Shown here piece by piece: positions 1-7,600 of a stretch of 64,000 nt of DNA. The stretch comes from JAAYYM01 sp964483155. Lineage in GTDB: Bacteria; Bacillota; Clostridia; Lachnospirales; Lachnospiraceae. The position numbers and the translations under genes are program-made. Every line of letters starts with the position of its first letter. Within the stretch, counting starts at the first letter, position 1. The stretch covers positions 62,001-126,000 of the forward strand of contig CAZAAC010000001.1 in the NCBI GenBank assembly GCA_964483155.1, read 5' to 3'. The notes under the pieces were generated by a model. That model worked only from the letters and a program-made list of their open reading frames with translations, did no database searches and was not told the DNA's origin.

Positions 1-424
1 CGAGTTTTTGGTATTTTATCCGACAATTGCACAATACATCTGCATACTTTCCTACCATTTCCATAATGCAATTTTTTACATTATTGCTACTACTGCCATC
101 AGCAACACAGAGCTCCCAGTTCGTATATGTCTGTGCAATGACAGATTCTATCATTTCACGGAAAAATTGCAAATCAGCCTCATAAGTTGGAACTAATATA
201 CTGATTTTGTAAGGATGTCTAAAAGAAGTGTTTCTTTGTCGAATAAGCTCGGCCTCATCAGGCAGATGGGATAGGAGCCATGTCTCATAATTTTCTTCCT
301 CAATATCACGAAATAAGCGCTCACTTGCTTTAAAAAACGTTTCTTTAATCCCGTTTCTTTTCAGAAAATGAATGCCTCTTCTCATGTTTTGTTTGTTTAA
401 TCTGGTTTTAATATTTGTGCTCAT
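1..424 (-). CDS. Family 2 glycosyltransferase, N-terminal part (runs off window)
   Basis: The reading frame is open from an ATG at 424 to the window edge (141 codons), so the C-terminus lies outside. Residues 1-65 are a charged N-terminal extension. The GT-A fold begins near residue 72 with KISILVPTYEA and continues with the typical REMIESVIAQTY and NWELCVADGS stretches, as in family GT2 inverting glycosyltransferases that build rhamnan-like or O-antigen chains at the cytoplasmic membrane. The start overlaps the stop of the upstream nucleotidyltransferase gene by 17 bases, so the two are probably cotranslated. A 36-base stretch at 125-160 is identical to 10969-11004 in the large GT2 gene, pointing to recent paralogy. 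Donor and acceptor cannot be told from this fragment. Confidence 0.85.
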   Translation of the reverse strand, partial: MSTNIKTRLNKQNMRRGIHFLKRNGIKETFFKASERLFRDIEEENYETWLLSHLPDEAELIRQRNTSFRHPYKISILVPTYEADLQFFREMIESVIAQTYTNWELCVADGSSSNNVKNCIMEMVGKYADVLCNCRIKYQKL

Positions 425-1133
425 TTTCAAATACCTTCAATTCTTCAGGTGTTCCTAGTACATGTACTTTTTCAAAATCAATAACAGAGATTTGCACGTC
501 CCCACCTTTAGATATTAAATGATTATAGAGAGGAGCAACATATTTTTCGCCTTTTTCCAAATGTACATTCTGAAAATAATATTCGCTATATAAATTTTCA
601 TATAATGCGCATGTATTAAAAAAATATGCTCCAATCGTACAATAATCAGATATTCTTTCCTTTTCACGCACTTCAATTGCCTTACCACAGACATCCAGTT
701 TTACAAAGCTCCAATGCTCTCCGTCTGCCTTGAAGCAAGGAATAAAACCATCGCCACATAGCTGGCTTTCATTCATTTCTCCTGCCTCAACATAGGTATC
801 AATATTATAAATTAAGAGCGGCGAATCTTTATCCCAATATTCCTTAGCCAGTAATGCTGTCGTTGCTTGTCCATCTGTCACATAGTCTATTTCCATAACC
901 TTAACTTGATTAATCCCCATCAATTGGCAGGTGTTATTAATAAATGAAGTAGCATTGTCCTCTTTACGAGCAACAAAAATATATAAATTCTCTTCGGAAG
1001 CAAATCCCGCCAGACTCTCCATTGACCATTCAAACAAGGTCTTTCCATGCACGCTAATCATATATTTGGGTATTAGGTACCCTGCCTCATAAAAACGGGA
1101 ACCTAACCCCGCCATTGTAATCACTATCGTCAT
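408..1133 (-). CDS. Sugar/polyol-phosphate nucleotidylyltransferase (LicC-like)
   Basis: This 241-residue protein starts with a nucleotidyltransferase signature, ITMAGLGSRFYEAGYLIPK, at about residues 5-23, and carries the internal YNIDTYVEAG acidic site, as in enzymes that transfer a nucleotide from an NTP to a sugar- or alcohol-phosphate. The ATG at 1133 was chosen over one ten codons upstream because it forms an ATGA overlap with the stop of the HAD gene, indicating translational coupling. Kinase, HAD protein and this enzyme form a cassette that could phosphorylate, trim and activate a small capsule building block. CTP-dependent LicC and sugar-1-phosphate transferases are the nearest family ideas. 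The actual nucleotide and substrate are not visible. Confidence 0.8.
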   Translation of the reverse strand: MTIVITMAGLGSRFYEAGYLIPKYMISVHGKTLFEWSMESLAGFASEENLYIFVARKEDNATSFINNTCQLMGINQVKVMEIDYVTDGQATTALLAKEYWDKDSPLLIYNIDTYVEAGEMNESQLCGDGFIPCFKADGEHWSFVKLDVCGKAIEVREKERISDYCTIGAYFFNTCALYENLYSEYYFQNVHLEKGEKYVAPLYNHLISKGGDVQISVIDFEKVHVLGTPEELKVFENEHKY

Positions 1134-1534
1134 AGTTCCTGTTCGCCTCTGCTCTTTCTGCATAATGCATCTAATTCGTCTATCTTCATTGTCAAAAATT
1201 CGTCAGGACGAACGGTCCGATCATCCACATAAAATCCCTTGTGCCCTGGCCAAGGCTTGCCATAAATAATTTCATCATAGGGTATCTCCCATTTATCAAG
1301 CCATGCTGTCATAATCTTTGCAGTATTGGCATTAATCAAACCAATACTGCCTCCATAACTATTCATATTACGTGATGTGAAGAGGATAATCTTTGCTCCG
1401 CCGTCTTTATATTCCTTCAACTTCTCAATCATCTGTGCATATGGTACTAGATCAGCATACGACTCTTCTTTCTTCTTAATAGGGCAAAGTGTTCCATCTA
1501 CGTCAAATATGAAACTCAATCCTTCGTATATCAT
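1130..1534 (-). CDS. HAD-superfamily phosphatase, capsule type
   Basis: This is a small HAD phosphohydrolase of 134 residues. The catalytic motif I is FIFDVDGTL (residues 8-16), motif II is ILFTSRN near residue 51, and the C-terminal FYVDDRTVRPDEF supplies the motif IV acidic pair. There is no cap insertion, typical of short HAD proteins in capsule loci that act on sugar or polyol phosphates. It overlaps both neighbours by four bases (ATGA at each junction), between a kinase-like gene and a nucleotidyltransferase gene, so it probably works on an intermediate of the same activated-precursor route. Substrate is unknown. Confidence 0.85.
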   Translation of the reverse strand: MIYEGLSFIFDVDGTLCPIKKKEESYADLVPYAQMIEKLKEYKDGGAKIILFTSRNMNSYGGSIGLINANTAKIMTAWLDKWEIPYDEIIYGKPWPGHKGFYVDDRTVRPDEFLTMKIDELDALCRKSRGEQEL

Positions 1535-3003
1535 AACTGCTCAATCTCCTTTAAAATCTGAATGGCGTTCAATAAAAACGCAAATACTTTCTTTTCTCTA
1601 TCCATATGTAGGGGTAGCATAGATAGAAATAGAGATGCTTCATATAAGCGAATCAGTTTGTAATCAGCTCCATTTTTCTCTAAGTATTTCTGAAACATTT
1701 CTCTAAACTTTATATTTTCAGCCTCTGACATTACTGTAAGTTTAAACTGCATATCATCTGCTAAAGATAGTTCAAATAAATCACTATTAAAAAAATCATA
1801 ACCTCCACATATGGAATGTGACAATTTTGCCATATCATAATAGGGATTCATATATAATTCTTCTTCTGTAGCCGCGCCCCTTGGATCAATCAATTTTAGT
1901 GAAAATGTCTCATCATTATAAAGAATATTTGAAAAGCACAAATCCCCATGCCCTACTACGAGTACATTGCGAAATGACTTTGCTGCAGTAATTTTTTCAT
2001 AAAGACTTTTATACTGACTAACGATCTCATCTATATCATTATACTCCGTCCCAATACGTATCATTTCATTAAATCTCTGATAGCCTGATGTCTCTTTCAA
2101 TTGTTCCATGCGCAAATCAATCTTTGATAAATAGAGGTTTCTGGCACACTCCTGATATACCTCAGACGTCACTTCTTTTTCCTTGCGGCTCTTTAAATAA
2201 TAAAATAACTTATCTAGTATATTTACAAATTCCATGACCGTAATAGCACCATGCACATAGCGTATTGCTATATCTGTCATATGATAGCGCTCCATCTTAT
2301 AAGAAGCACCCTTATCATCTTCACGGTAACCGAATGGTGTCACATACCACATTTTCATTTCTTCTGGCAACAATTCGTAATACTGGTACTCACAACGTAT
2401 CTTATCTTTATTTGCAGAACGTTTTGTAACGGTATACTCATCGCCTTCGAGCACGTTAAAAAATCTAGCTTCAAAACCACTCGTAATAAACTGTCTGAAA
2501 TGTGTCCCTACAGACAAGTCAACAAATGCCTGTGTATGAATCCTCTCAAATCCTTCTTGCAAAAGTGCTGTTTCTATTGATGTATCGCTCTCTAATGATA
2601 CCTTTTGATCTATGAAGTCCATATAGGAAGCTAAATTCTTAAATATAGCAAGTGCAATTTTGCCATCACATTCTACTGCATAATTTTCATTGACATAGCA
2701 CACTTTTTCAAATAAAATTTTTACTTCTTCCATATCGCGTAGACCAAAATTCGAAAAATAATGTACAATAGCACATTGATTACCTATACTCTGAATGCTT
2801 ATCATCTTTTTATTAATGGCATATATCTCTTTTACGCTTATTACCTCTCGCACGTGCGATAAACATAGTAAATCGTATTGTATCCGCTCTCTTAAGGGCA
2901 CTCTTTTAAATATTGTCTCGCCAAAGGTCTTGCCACCTGTTATGCTCCTTATTTCCTGATTTGGTTTTCTGCTGTCATCATAAACAACTATGATATCCTT
3001 CAT
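1531..3003 (-). CDS. APH/choline-kinase-like phosphotransferase with N-terminal extension
   Basis: The predicted protein has 490 residues. The C-terminal two thirds has an aminoglycoside/choline phosphotransferase fold. VVGHGDLCFSNILY near residue 350 gives the catalytic HxDxxxxN, LKLIDPRGA follows near 368 as the metal-binding Asp, and a Lys/Glu pair lies in TKRSANKDKIRCEYQYYE. The first ~165 residues are not recognised and could be an atypical nucleotide- or substrate-binding domain. The ATG at 3003 is preferred to one 24 codons upstream because AGGTG lies correctly before it and the longer form would overlap the previous gene. The 3' end overlaps the HAD gene in an ATGA. It probably phosphorylates a sugar or alcohol for the downstream nucleotidyltransferase. 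Confidence 0.75.
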   Translation of the reverse strand: MKDIIVVYDDSRKPNQEIRSITGGKTFGETIFKRVPLRERIQYDLLCLSHVREVISVKEIYAINKKMISIQSIGNQCAIVHYFSNFGLRDMEEVKILFEKVCYVNENYAVECDGKIALAIFKNLASYMDFIDQKVSLESDTSIETALLQEGFERIHTQAFVDLSVGTHFRQFITSGFEARFFNVLEGDEYTVTKRSANKDKIRCEYQYYELLPEEMKMWYVTPFGYREDDKGASYKMERYHMTDIAIRYVHGAITVMEFVNILDKLFYYLKSRKEKEVTSEVYQECARNLYLSKIDLRMEQLKETSGYQRFNEMIRIGTEYNDIDEIVSQYKSLYEKITAAKSFRNVLVVGHGDLCFSNILYNDETFSLKLIDPRGAATEEELYMNPYYDMAKLSHSICGGYDFFNSDLFELSLADDMQFKLTVMSEAENIKFREMFQKYLEKNGADYKLIRLYEASLFLSMLPLHMDREKKVFAFLLNAIQILKEIEQL

Positions 3004-3004
3004 G

Positions 3005-3796
3005 CTATTCACCTGCCTTATTATTCTTACTTCGCCTTTTTCTATTTCTTCCAGTATGGTAAACAACAAAAGCAATCATCGTAAGTATTGCCAAAATAAC
3101 CAGACTATCTAGCGTATACATTTTCAATAATGGACTGCTTCCAGACATAAAAATTGCCGCAATATAATCAGAAAATGCTGAAATGCCAAATTTCATATTA
3201 TAAATAGAGGCTAAACACCATAGAGCACCGACTTCAACCAGCCATGCAAGACAGGATAGCAAGGTGATTAGTGCATACCTACCTGCTACCAGATTTTTCA
3301 CATAGTCATACCACTCTTTCGTAACTTCCAGACTTTTCAGCGCAGTCATAGAGCGCTTAGATGTTTTGTTCATAATAATATACTTATTTAAGTATCGATA
3401 AATACCAAGAAATACTGCAAATACAAAAATAGCTAATACAGATACAATTGTAAGTATCCCAGTAACAAGTGTTACCTTACCTGTAATAAAAAGTTCAAAC
3501 GGAATTAAGAGCAGAAGCAAAGCCGCTGTATCAAAGAAGCGATCTACCAAAACGCTACAAATACCTATTTGGAACACCTTCGTTTCTCTTGAGAAACAGT
3601 ATATCCTGTATATCTCTCCTAATTTAAAAGGAATAAGCAGATTCACAAAAGTTGTCTTCAGATACGTCAATACAAAGCGCTTAAATTCTATTTTTTGTTC
3701 CAGCAAGACCACATACAGTCTCATCATTTTTGACAGATGAACCACTGTAAAGCCAATCAGGAATAATGGCACTAGCCATAACAGCTCTATTTTCAT
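3005..3796 (-). CDS. Flippase-like integral membrane protein (LPG synthase TM domain/UPF0104 family)
   Basis: This is a polytopic 263-residue protein with about seven hydrophobic segments. The stretch LKTTFVNLLIPFKLGEIYRI and the following VDRFFDTAALLLLL match the pattern of the lysylphosphatidylglycerol-synthase transmembrane domain family (YbhN/AglD-like), which is often found beside glycosyltransferases. In such contexts the family is thought to move or handle polyprenyl-linked sugars. It overlaps the upstream GT2 gene in an ATGA, and one base separates its stop from the kinase start. Together with the DPM1-like GT2 it may form a lipid-linked sugar decoration pair. Confidence 0.75.
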   Translation of the reverse strand: MKIELLWLVPLFLIGFTVVHLSKMMRLYVVLLEQKIEFKRFVLTYLKTTFVNLLIPFKLGEIYRIYCFSRETKVFQIGICSVLVDRFFDTAALLLLLIPFELFITGKVTLVTGILTIVSVLAIFVFAVFLGIYRYLNKYIIMNKTSKRSMTALKSLEVTKEWYDYVKNLVAGRYALITLLSCLAWLVEVGALWCLASIYNMKFGISAFSDYIAAIFMSGSSPLLKMYTLDSLVILAILTMIAFVVYHTGRNRKRRSKNNKAGE

Positions 3797-4575
3797 GCAA
3801 TTACTTCCGCCTTATACTCTTCTATTTTTTTCTCTCTGTAATCCTCTTCTATTACTGCAGGATTTCTAAAATATGCAAATAATATTTTTAATACTTTAAC
3901 TGCCTGATTCATCATTTTCACATTTGAAACCTGATCATCTTCTCTCCATGAAATTGGATAAAAGCATATATTATGTACATAATACTCACTTGCAAGTATC
4001 ATGCAATAATTAAACATCAGATTATCTGGAAATTTCTCATAAAATGAATCTTTTAACATCTCAACACGGTATATGTTCAGTCCAGAACCTAAATCATATA
4101 TTTTCTTACGAACAACAGCTGCAAATAAAAAGTCATACACTATATTACCAATCGTCCGAAATGCAGAATAACCTGTCAATTTAGAACCTGCCATAAATCT
4201 TGCGCCTAGAACACAGTCATATCGCCTATGAATTCCCTTCTTTATGACTGGCAATATATCAGAAACTGAACCTTGATCATCTCCGTGTAATACAATCACA
4301 TAATCATATCCATTCTCTTTTGCATATTGAAAAGCCACTTTATGCGAACCACCAAGACCATAATTATCATGATTACGAAGAAGCTTAACAGGAATATAAT
4401 CATGATTAGAAATAAATTTTATTACAATTTCTTCAGTTGCATCTGTGCTGCAGTTATTCACCACAATTACCTGTGTGATATATTTCATCACTTCATCATC
4501 TAATTGTCCGAGAACTCTGATGATCTGTTTCTCACAATTGTAACTCGGAATAAAGAGTAATATTCTATCTCTCAT
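3793..4575 (-). CDS. Family 2 glycosyltransferase, polyprenyl-phosphate sugar synthase-like
   Basis: This single-domain GT2 enzyme has 260 residues. It opens with ILLFIPSYNCE, has the VVNNCSTDAT nucleotide-binding loop near residue 40, and the metal-binding IVLHGDDQGS near residue 97. The size and the QGS after the DD motif resemble dolichyl/undecaprenyl-phosphate sugar synthases, but there are no C-terminal membrane helices. It is coupled to the flippase-like gene by a four-base overlap and follows the secreted esterase by eleven bases. A role in making a lipid-phosphate-linked sugar for extracytoplasmic transfer is an inference from those neighbours. Confidence 0.8.
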   Translation of the reverse strand: MRDRILLFIPSYNCEKQIIRVLGQLDDEVMKYITQVIVVNNCSTDATEEIVIKFISNHDYIPVKLLRNHDNYGLGGSHKVAFQYAKENGYDYVIVLHGDDQGSVSDILPVIKKGIHRRYDCVLGARFMAGSKLTGYSAFRTIGNIVYDFLFAAVVRKKIYDLGSGLNIYRVEMLKDSFYEKFPDNLMFNYCMILASEYYVHNICFYPISWREDDQVSNVKMMNQAVKVLKILFAYFRNPAVIEEDYREKKIEEYKAEVIA

Positions 4576-4586
4576 ACGTCCTCCTA

Positions 4587-5801
4587 TTATTCATCTGCCT
4601 TCTTCAAAGGTTCTATCGTAATCGGTGTCACTTTAGTATCCGATGGATACTCATAGCCGTCAGGTATATAGGTATTTTTATATTTATAATCATACAAACA
4701 AGGTTCCTGATTATGGTTTGTGAAATAGGCAACATTTTTCCCAGCATCCGTACCTAAGTAGTTGAGTGCAATCTGCCCATAATGCCATTCATCCGTCATA
4801 TAACTGGTATCATAACCTGATAGTAATGTTGAAGCAAGTGCGTAATAACTGCTACTTTTACACATCTCAGTCTGTGCGCTGATTATATCATCAAAATAAT
4901 CTTCCTTGCTCATGACTCTTCCTGGTCTGATAATGAAAACCTTTTGTATTCCTTTAATAAACAACGGTCGAATAATATTATCCATATTTGTACTATATTC
5001 ACTTACCGTAATTCCTTCATCTGCGTCCGATTCTCCCTGTAGCCAGATTACATATTGATGCCTGATAGAATACTCATTACTCTCCATCCAGACTACAGCT
5101 CTTTCATGTCTTTCCACAAAATCATTGACAATGGCAGTTCTGGTCCAGTATTCAGTTGTAGTGGCGCCTACTGATGCTGAAACTGCCACAATTGGCACAC
5201 CCGTTTCTTTAAAATATTCATTTGCAAATGCTGATACCAAAGAACCCTTTTTACCACCTGGATATTCTATGATTCCACCAATTTGGTTTTCATTGATTCC
5301 AAACGGCTCAGCGATTTGATATAATCTGGTTGGATCTGAAATGGCACGAAATTCATATGCCGTTCCTTCCTCCACTTTCGGTGCCTGCGTAGCATCTCCG
5401 CCACAACCAGACATATTACTTTGTCCCATAAACATAATTAAATCAACAATTGTCTTCCCATCGCTGGTTTTTAATACATCTCCTCGATCTGCCTCTACTG
5501 ATGCTGTGTCTATTTCTTCACTGACTATCGTATCCTCTGATACTGTCTGCTCTATATCAGTAGCCTCCACCACCTTCAAATCGGCAGTTGGTGCTTCCGT
5601 ATCTTCCCCTATATTATCAAAAATGTCCTCTTTCTCACCCTCATCAGCGGCTTCCGTTACTGTACTCTCATTTGTAGATTCATTTCCCTGTTCACGACAA
5701 CCGGTCATCAGACCAACTACCATCAGTAATAGCATTAAGCTAACTACTGCAGGGCTAAATGTTCTCTTTAATAATTTCCTGTATTTTGATTTCATTTTCA
5801 T
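4587..5801 (-). CDS. Secreted lipoprotein, SGNH/sialate O-acetylesterase-like (SASA domain)
   Basis: The 404-residue protein has a basic N-terminus, a hydrophobic segment and a lipobox (VGLMTGC), so it should be a lipoprotein on the outer face of the membrane. An acidic Thr/Glu-rich linker covers about residues 35-110. The esterase domain follows with the nucleophile motif MGQSNMSG near residue 125, WLQGESDADEG near 252 and the DEWH catalytic Asp/His near 337. This is the pattern of SASA/CE-type carbohydrate acetylesterases. Three ATGs follow one another; the third (5801) is best spaced from AGAAGG. The gene overlaps the end of the GtrA gene by about 47 bases. It probably removes acetyl groups from the exported glycan, or remodels it. 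Confidence 0.85.
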   Translation of the reverse strand: MKMKSKYRKLLKRTFSPAVVSLMLLLMVVGLMTGCREQGNESTNESTVTEAADEGEKEDIFDNIGEDTEAPTADLKVVEATDIEQTVSEDTIVSEEIDTASVEADRGDVLKTSDGKTIVDLIMFMGQSNMSGCGGDATQAPKVEEGTAYEFRAISDPTRLYQIAEPFGINENQIGGIIEYPGGKKGSLVSAFANEYFKETGVPIVAVSASVGATTTEYWTRTAIVNDFVERHERAVVWMESNEYSIRHQYVIWLQGESDADEGITVSEYSTNMDNIIRPLFIKGIQKVFIIRPGRVMSKEDYFDDIISAQTEMCKSSSYYALASTLLSGYDTSYMTDEWHYGQIALNYLGTDAGKNVAYFTNHNQEPCLYDYKYKNTYIPDGYEYPSDTKVTPITIEPLKKADE

Positions 5802-6303
5802 CATCATCCTTCTTTTCCAAGAAAATCTTTCTTGATATAAAATTGTATACCATTACGACTCCTGTTGCAAATAACTTTGCAATTAATGCTGCCATGTCAC
5901 CTGCACTGGCAACATTAACGCCTATGCGCTGCAACAAGGATAATAAAAGCATCATCACCGTTTGTACCCCTGCTATATTCTCATAAATGATATCGACACA
6001 AACCCACAGCGTCAGTGTATTCAATCCCATACCGACCAGGCTGAGTAGCAAAAATATAGTAAATTCCTTTCTTCTATCAACATTTTCCTTTCTTTTAAAC
6101 ACAAATGCCATACTTGCAAGATAATTAAAAATTAAAGAAATCGTAAACCCTGCCAATCCGGCAACCAGATAGTCATATACCCAATCAAACATTGACAGTA
6201 CAATTGTATATACAACAAAGTCAATTAAGAATGCCAAACCTCCCACGATACCAAATTTAAAAATTTGCTTCATTAACTTACTTCTTTTTTCTTTCTTGTC
6301 CAT
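5755..6303 (-). CDS. GtrA family membrane protein
   Basis: The protein has 182 residues and four predicted membrane helices. The signature FGIVGGLAFLIDFVVYTIVL at the first helix and NYLASMAFVFKR after the second are characteristic of GtrA/DPMS_TM proteins. Family members assist transfer or flipping of polyprenyl-phosphate-linked sugars used to decorate surface polymers. It lies between a GT87-like membrane glycosyltransferase and the esterase gene. A matching GtrB-type enzyme is encoded far away at 39677-40633, and a nearer candidate partner is the GT2 at 3793-4575. Confidence 0.88.
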   Translation of the reverse strand: MDKKEKRSKLMKQIFKFGIVGGLAFLIDFVVYTIVLSMFDWVYDYLVAGLAGFTISLIFNYLASMAFVFKRKENVDRRKEFTIFLLLSLVGMGLNTLTLWVCVDIIYENIAGVQTVMMLLLSLLQRIGVNVASAGDMAALIAKLFATGVVMVYNFISRKIFLEKKDDDENEIKIQEIIKENI

Positions 6304-6329
6304 TTTACGACCGTCCTTATATTCTAATT

Positions 6330-7499
6330 CTATTTTATCTGCATATTCTGTCTACATGTCAACACACCTATTACCATTATACACATTGTGAACGCGTAAT
6401 ACAATGTTCCTACACAAAGTAATGCTGGCAGTGCTTCACTAAATACACGCAAGATATAGAATACCCCTACCAGCACAATTGCATACATCCATAACAATTT
6501 TTTTAGGCGCGCATTTTCATGAAACAATGCTGCCACAATGATTAATACAAAAAAATCATATGTTCTATGATAGGTAATAATTAGTGACCATAAGGTTAAA
6601 ATACCAATCACTAATGCATCATTGCCCTTTGGCAGGCAAAGAACCATAATAAATAAGATTATCATTAACACACCAGCAAGTATCAAGGCAATTGGTGAAC
6701 CTTGAAGCAAAGCCCCAAAATCTATACCACCTTCCGCTATAAGTGAACTTGACACCCGAAGCGGCTGTATAATCATATCTATTACACTTGTTCCCAGCCA
6801 AAATGATGCCCCGATTGTCAACACAATATGTATGAAGACTGAGATAATCAATTCTTTCCATTTTCGCCTGTACACAAAAAACAGTGCCAACGGTACTGTC
6901 AATGTATATTTAAAATAGCTTATTGCAAGACAAAACGCCGCAGGTATACAAATTTTATTTATACTACCTGCTTTTTCACCATGCTTTTCTACAAAATAAA
7001 CAGCCAGCAAAAAAAATGTGAATGAGAAAAGCGTATGTTGTCCAACACCCAGCTGATTACGATAAGGCGTTCCGGATATCATCATAAGTACAAGTAAAAC
7101 AAATACTTTAAAATCAATTTTTTTCAAAAAAGTACCGCGTAGAAGTACTATAATGGCTGCTGTAAAAATCAGATTCGATCCCAACCAGACATACCTTGCT
7201 ATAAGAGGTGGCAAAAAAGTATATGGAATCAGTATCATCAACAAAGATGGAAATTGATTGGCTTCCATTTGTAAATAGTATTTCTCAAACTCTGCTATCA
7301 CAGGTGATTTTGTGGCACTCATAGATTCTAAGTATGGGTTGACTTTCATTACAAAGGCTTTTGCAGCATCCCACTGGAAATCCTGGCTAAAAAGAATTGC
7401 ATTCTTACAGCCCTGCACCAGAGAACCCATTGCCAATAAACCCAGCCCAATAAATAATAATGTCCATATTCTTTTATCTTTATATAACTTTTCAAACAT
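6330..7499 (-). CDS. GT87-like polytopic membrane glycosyltransferase
   Basis: This hydrophobic protein of 389 residues has roughly ten membrane segments. After the first helix there is a short outside loop, DFQWDAAKAFVMKVNPYLES, whose Asp/NPY arrangement resembles the DUF2029/GT87 family of polyprenyl-phosphate-sugar-using (GT-C) transferases. The start at 7499 is preferred over an ATG seven codons upstream because AAGGA precedes it at seven bases. With GtrA immediately downstream it fits an extracytoplasmic sugar-addition step. Just upstream is a stretch of ten-base tandem repeats. Confidence 0.65.
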   Translation of the reverse strand: MFEKLYKDKRIWTLLFIGLGLLAMGSLVQGCKNAILFSQDFQWDAAKAFVMKVNPYLESMSATKSPVIAEFEKYYLQMEANQFPSLLMILIPYTFLPPLIARYVWLGSNLIFTAAIIVLLRGTFLKKIDFKVFVLLVLMMISGTPYRNQLGVGQHTLFSFTFFLLAVYFVEKHGEKAGSINKICIPAAFCLAISYFKYTLTVPLALFFVYRRKWKELIISVFIHIVLTIGASFWLGTSVIDMIIQPLRVSSSLIAEGGIDFGALLQGSPIALILAGVLMIILFIMVLCLPKGNDALVIGILTLWSLIITYHRTYDFFVLIIVAALFHENARLKKLLWMYAIVLVGVFYILRVFSEALPALLCVGTLYYAFTMCIMVIGVLTCRQNMQIK

Positions 7500-7526
7500 C
7501 AAGAATCCTTCTCTCAGCATCCACTT

Positions 7527-7586
7527 GCATCTTCATGCGTCTTTATGCATCTTCATGCGTCTTTATGCATCTTTATGCATCTACTT
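7527..7586. repeat. 10-bp tandem repeat, six units
   Basis: Six consecutive decamers with consensus GCATCTTTAT fill the space between the phosphoglucomutase stop and the GT87-like start. Units 1/3 (GCATCTTCAT) and 2/4 (GCGTCTTTAT) are identical, so a 20-bp unit appears twice, followed by two more degenerate units. A further T-rich decamer extends to 7596. The ten-base period is close to one helical turn. The position is noncoding, in the leader of the downstream gene. Confidence 0.9.
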
Positions 7587-7600
7587 GCTTTTTTGCATTT

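Noticed and set aside
5341..5835. Plus-strand open frame of 164 codons
   Set aside because: It is opposite the Thr/Glu-rich linker of the esterase and the GtrA gene end, has no ribosome site, and is Ser/Thr-rich without motifs.
7527..7596. CRISPR array
   Set aside because: Units are only ten bases with no spacers; it is a simple tandem repeat.
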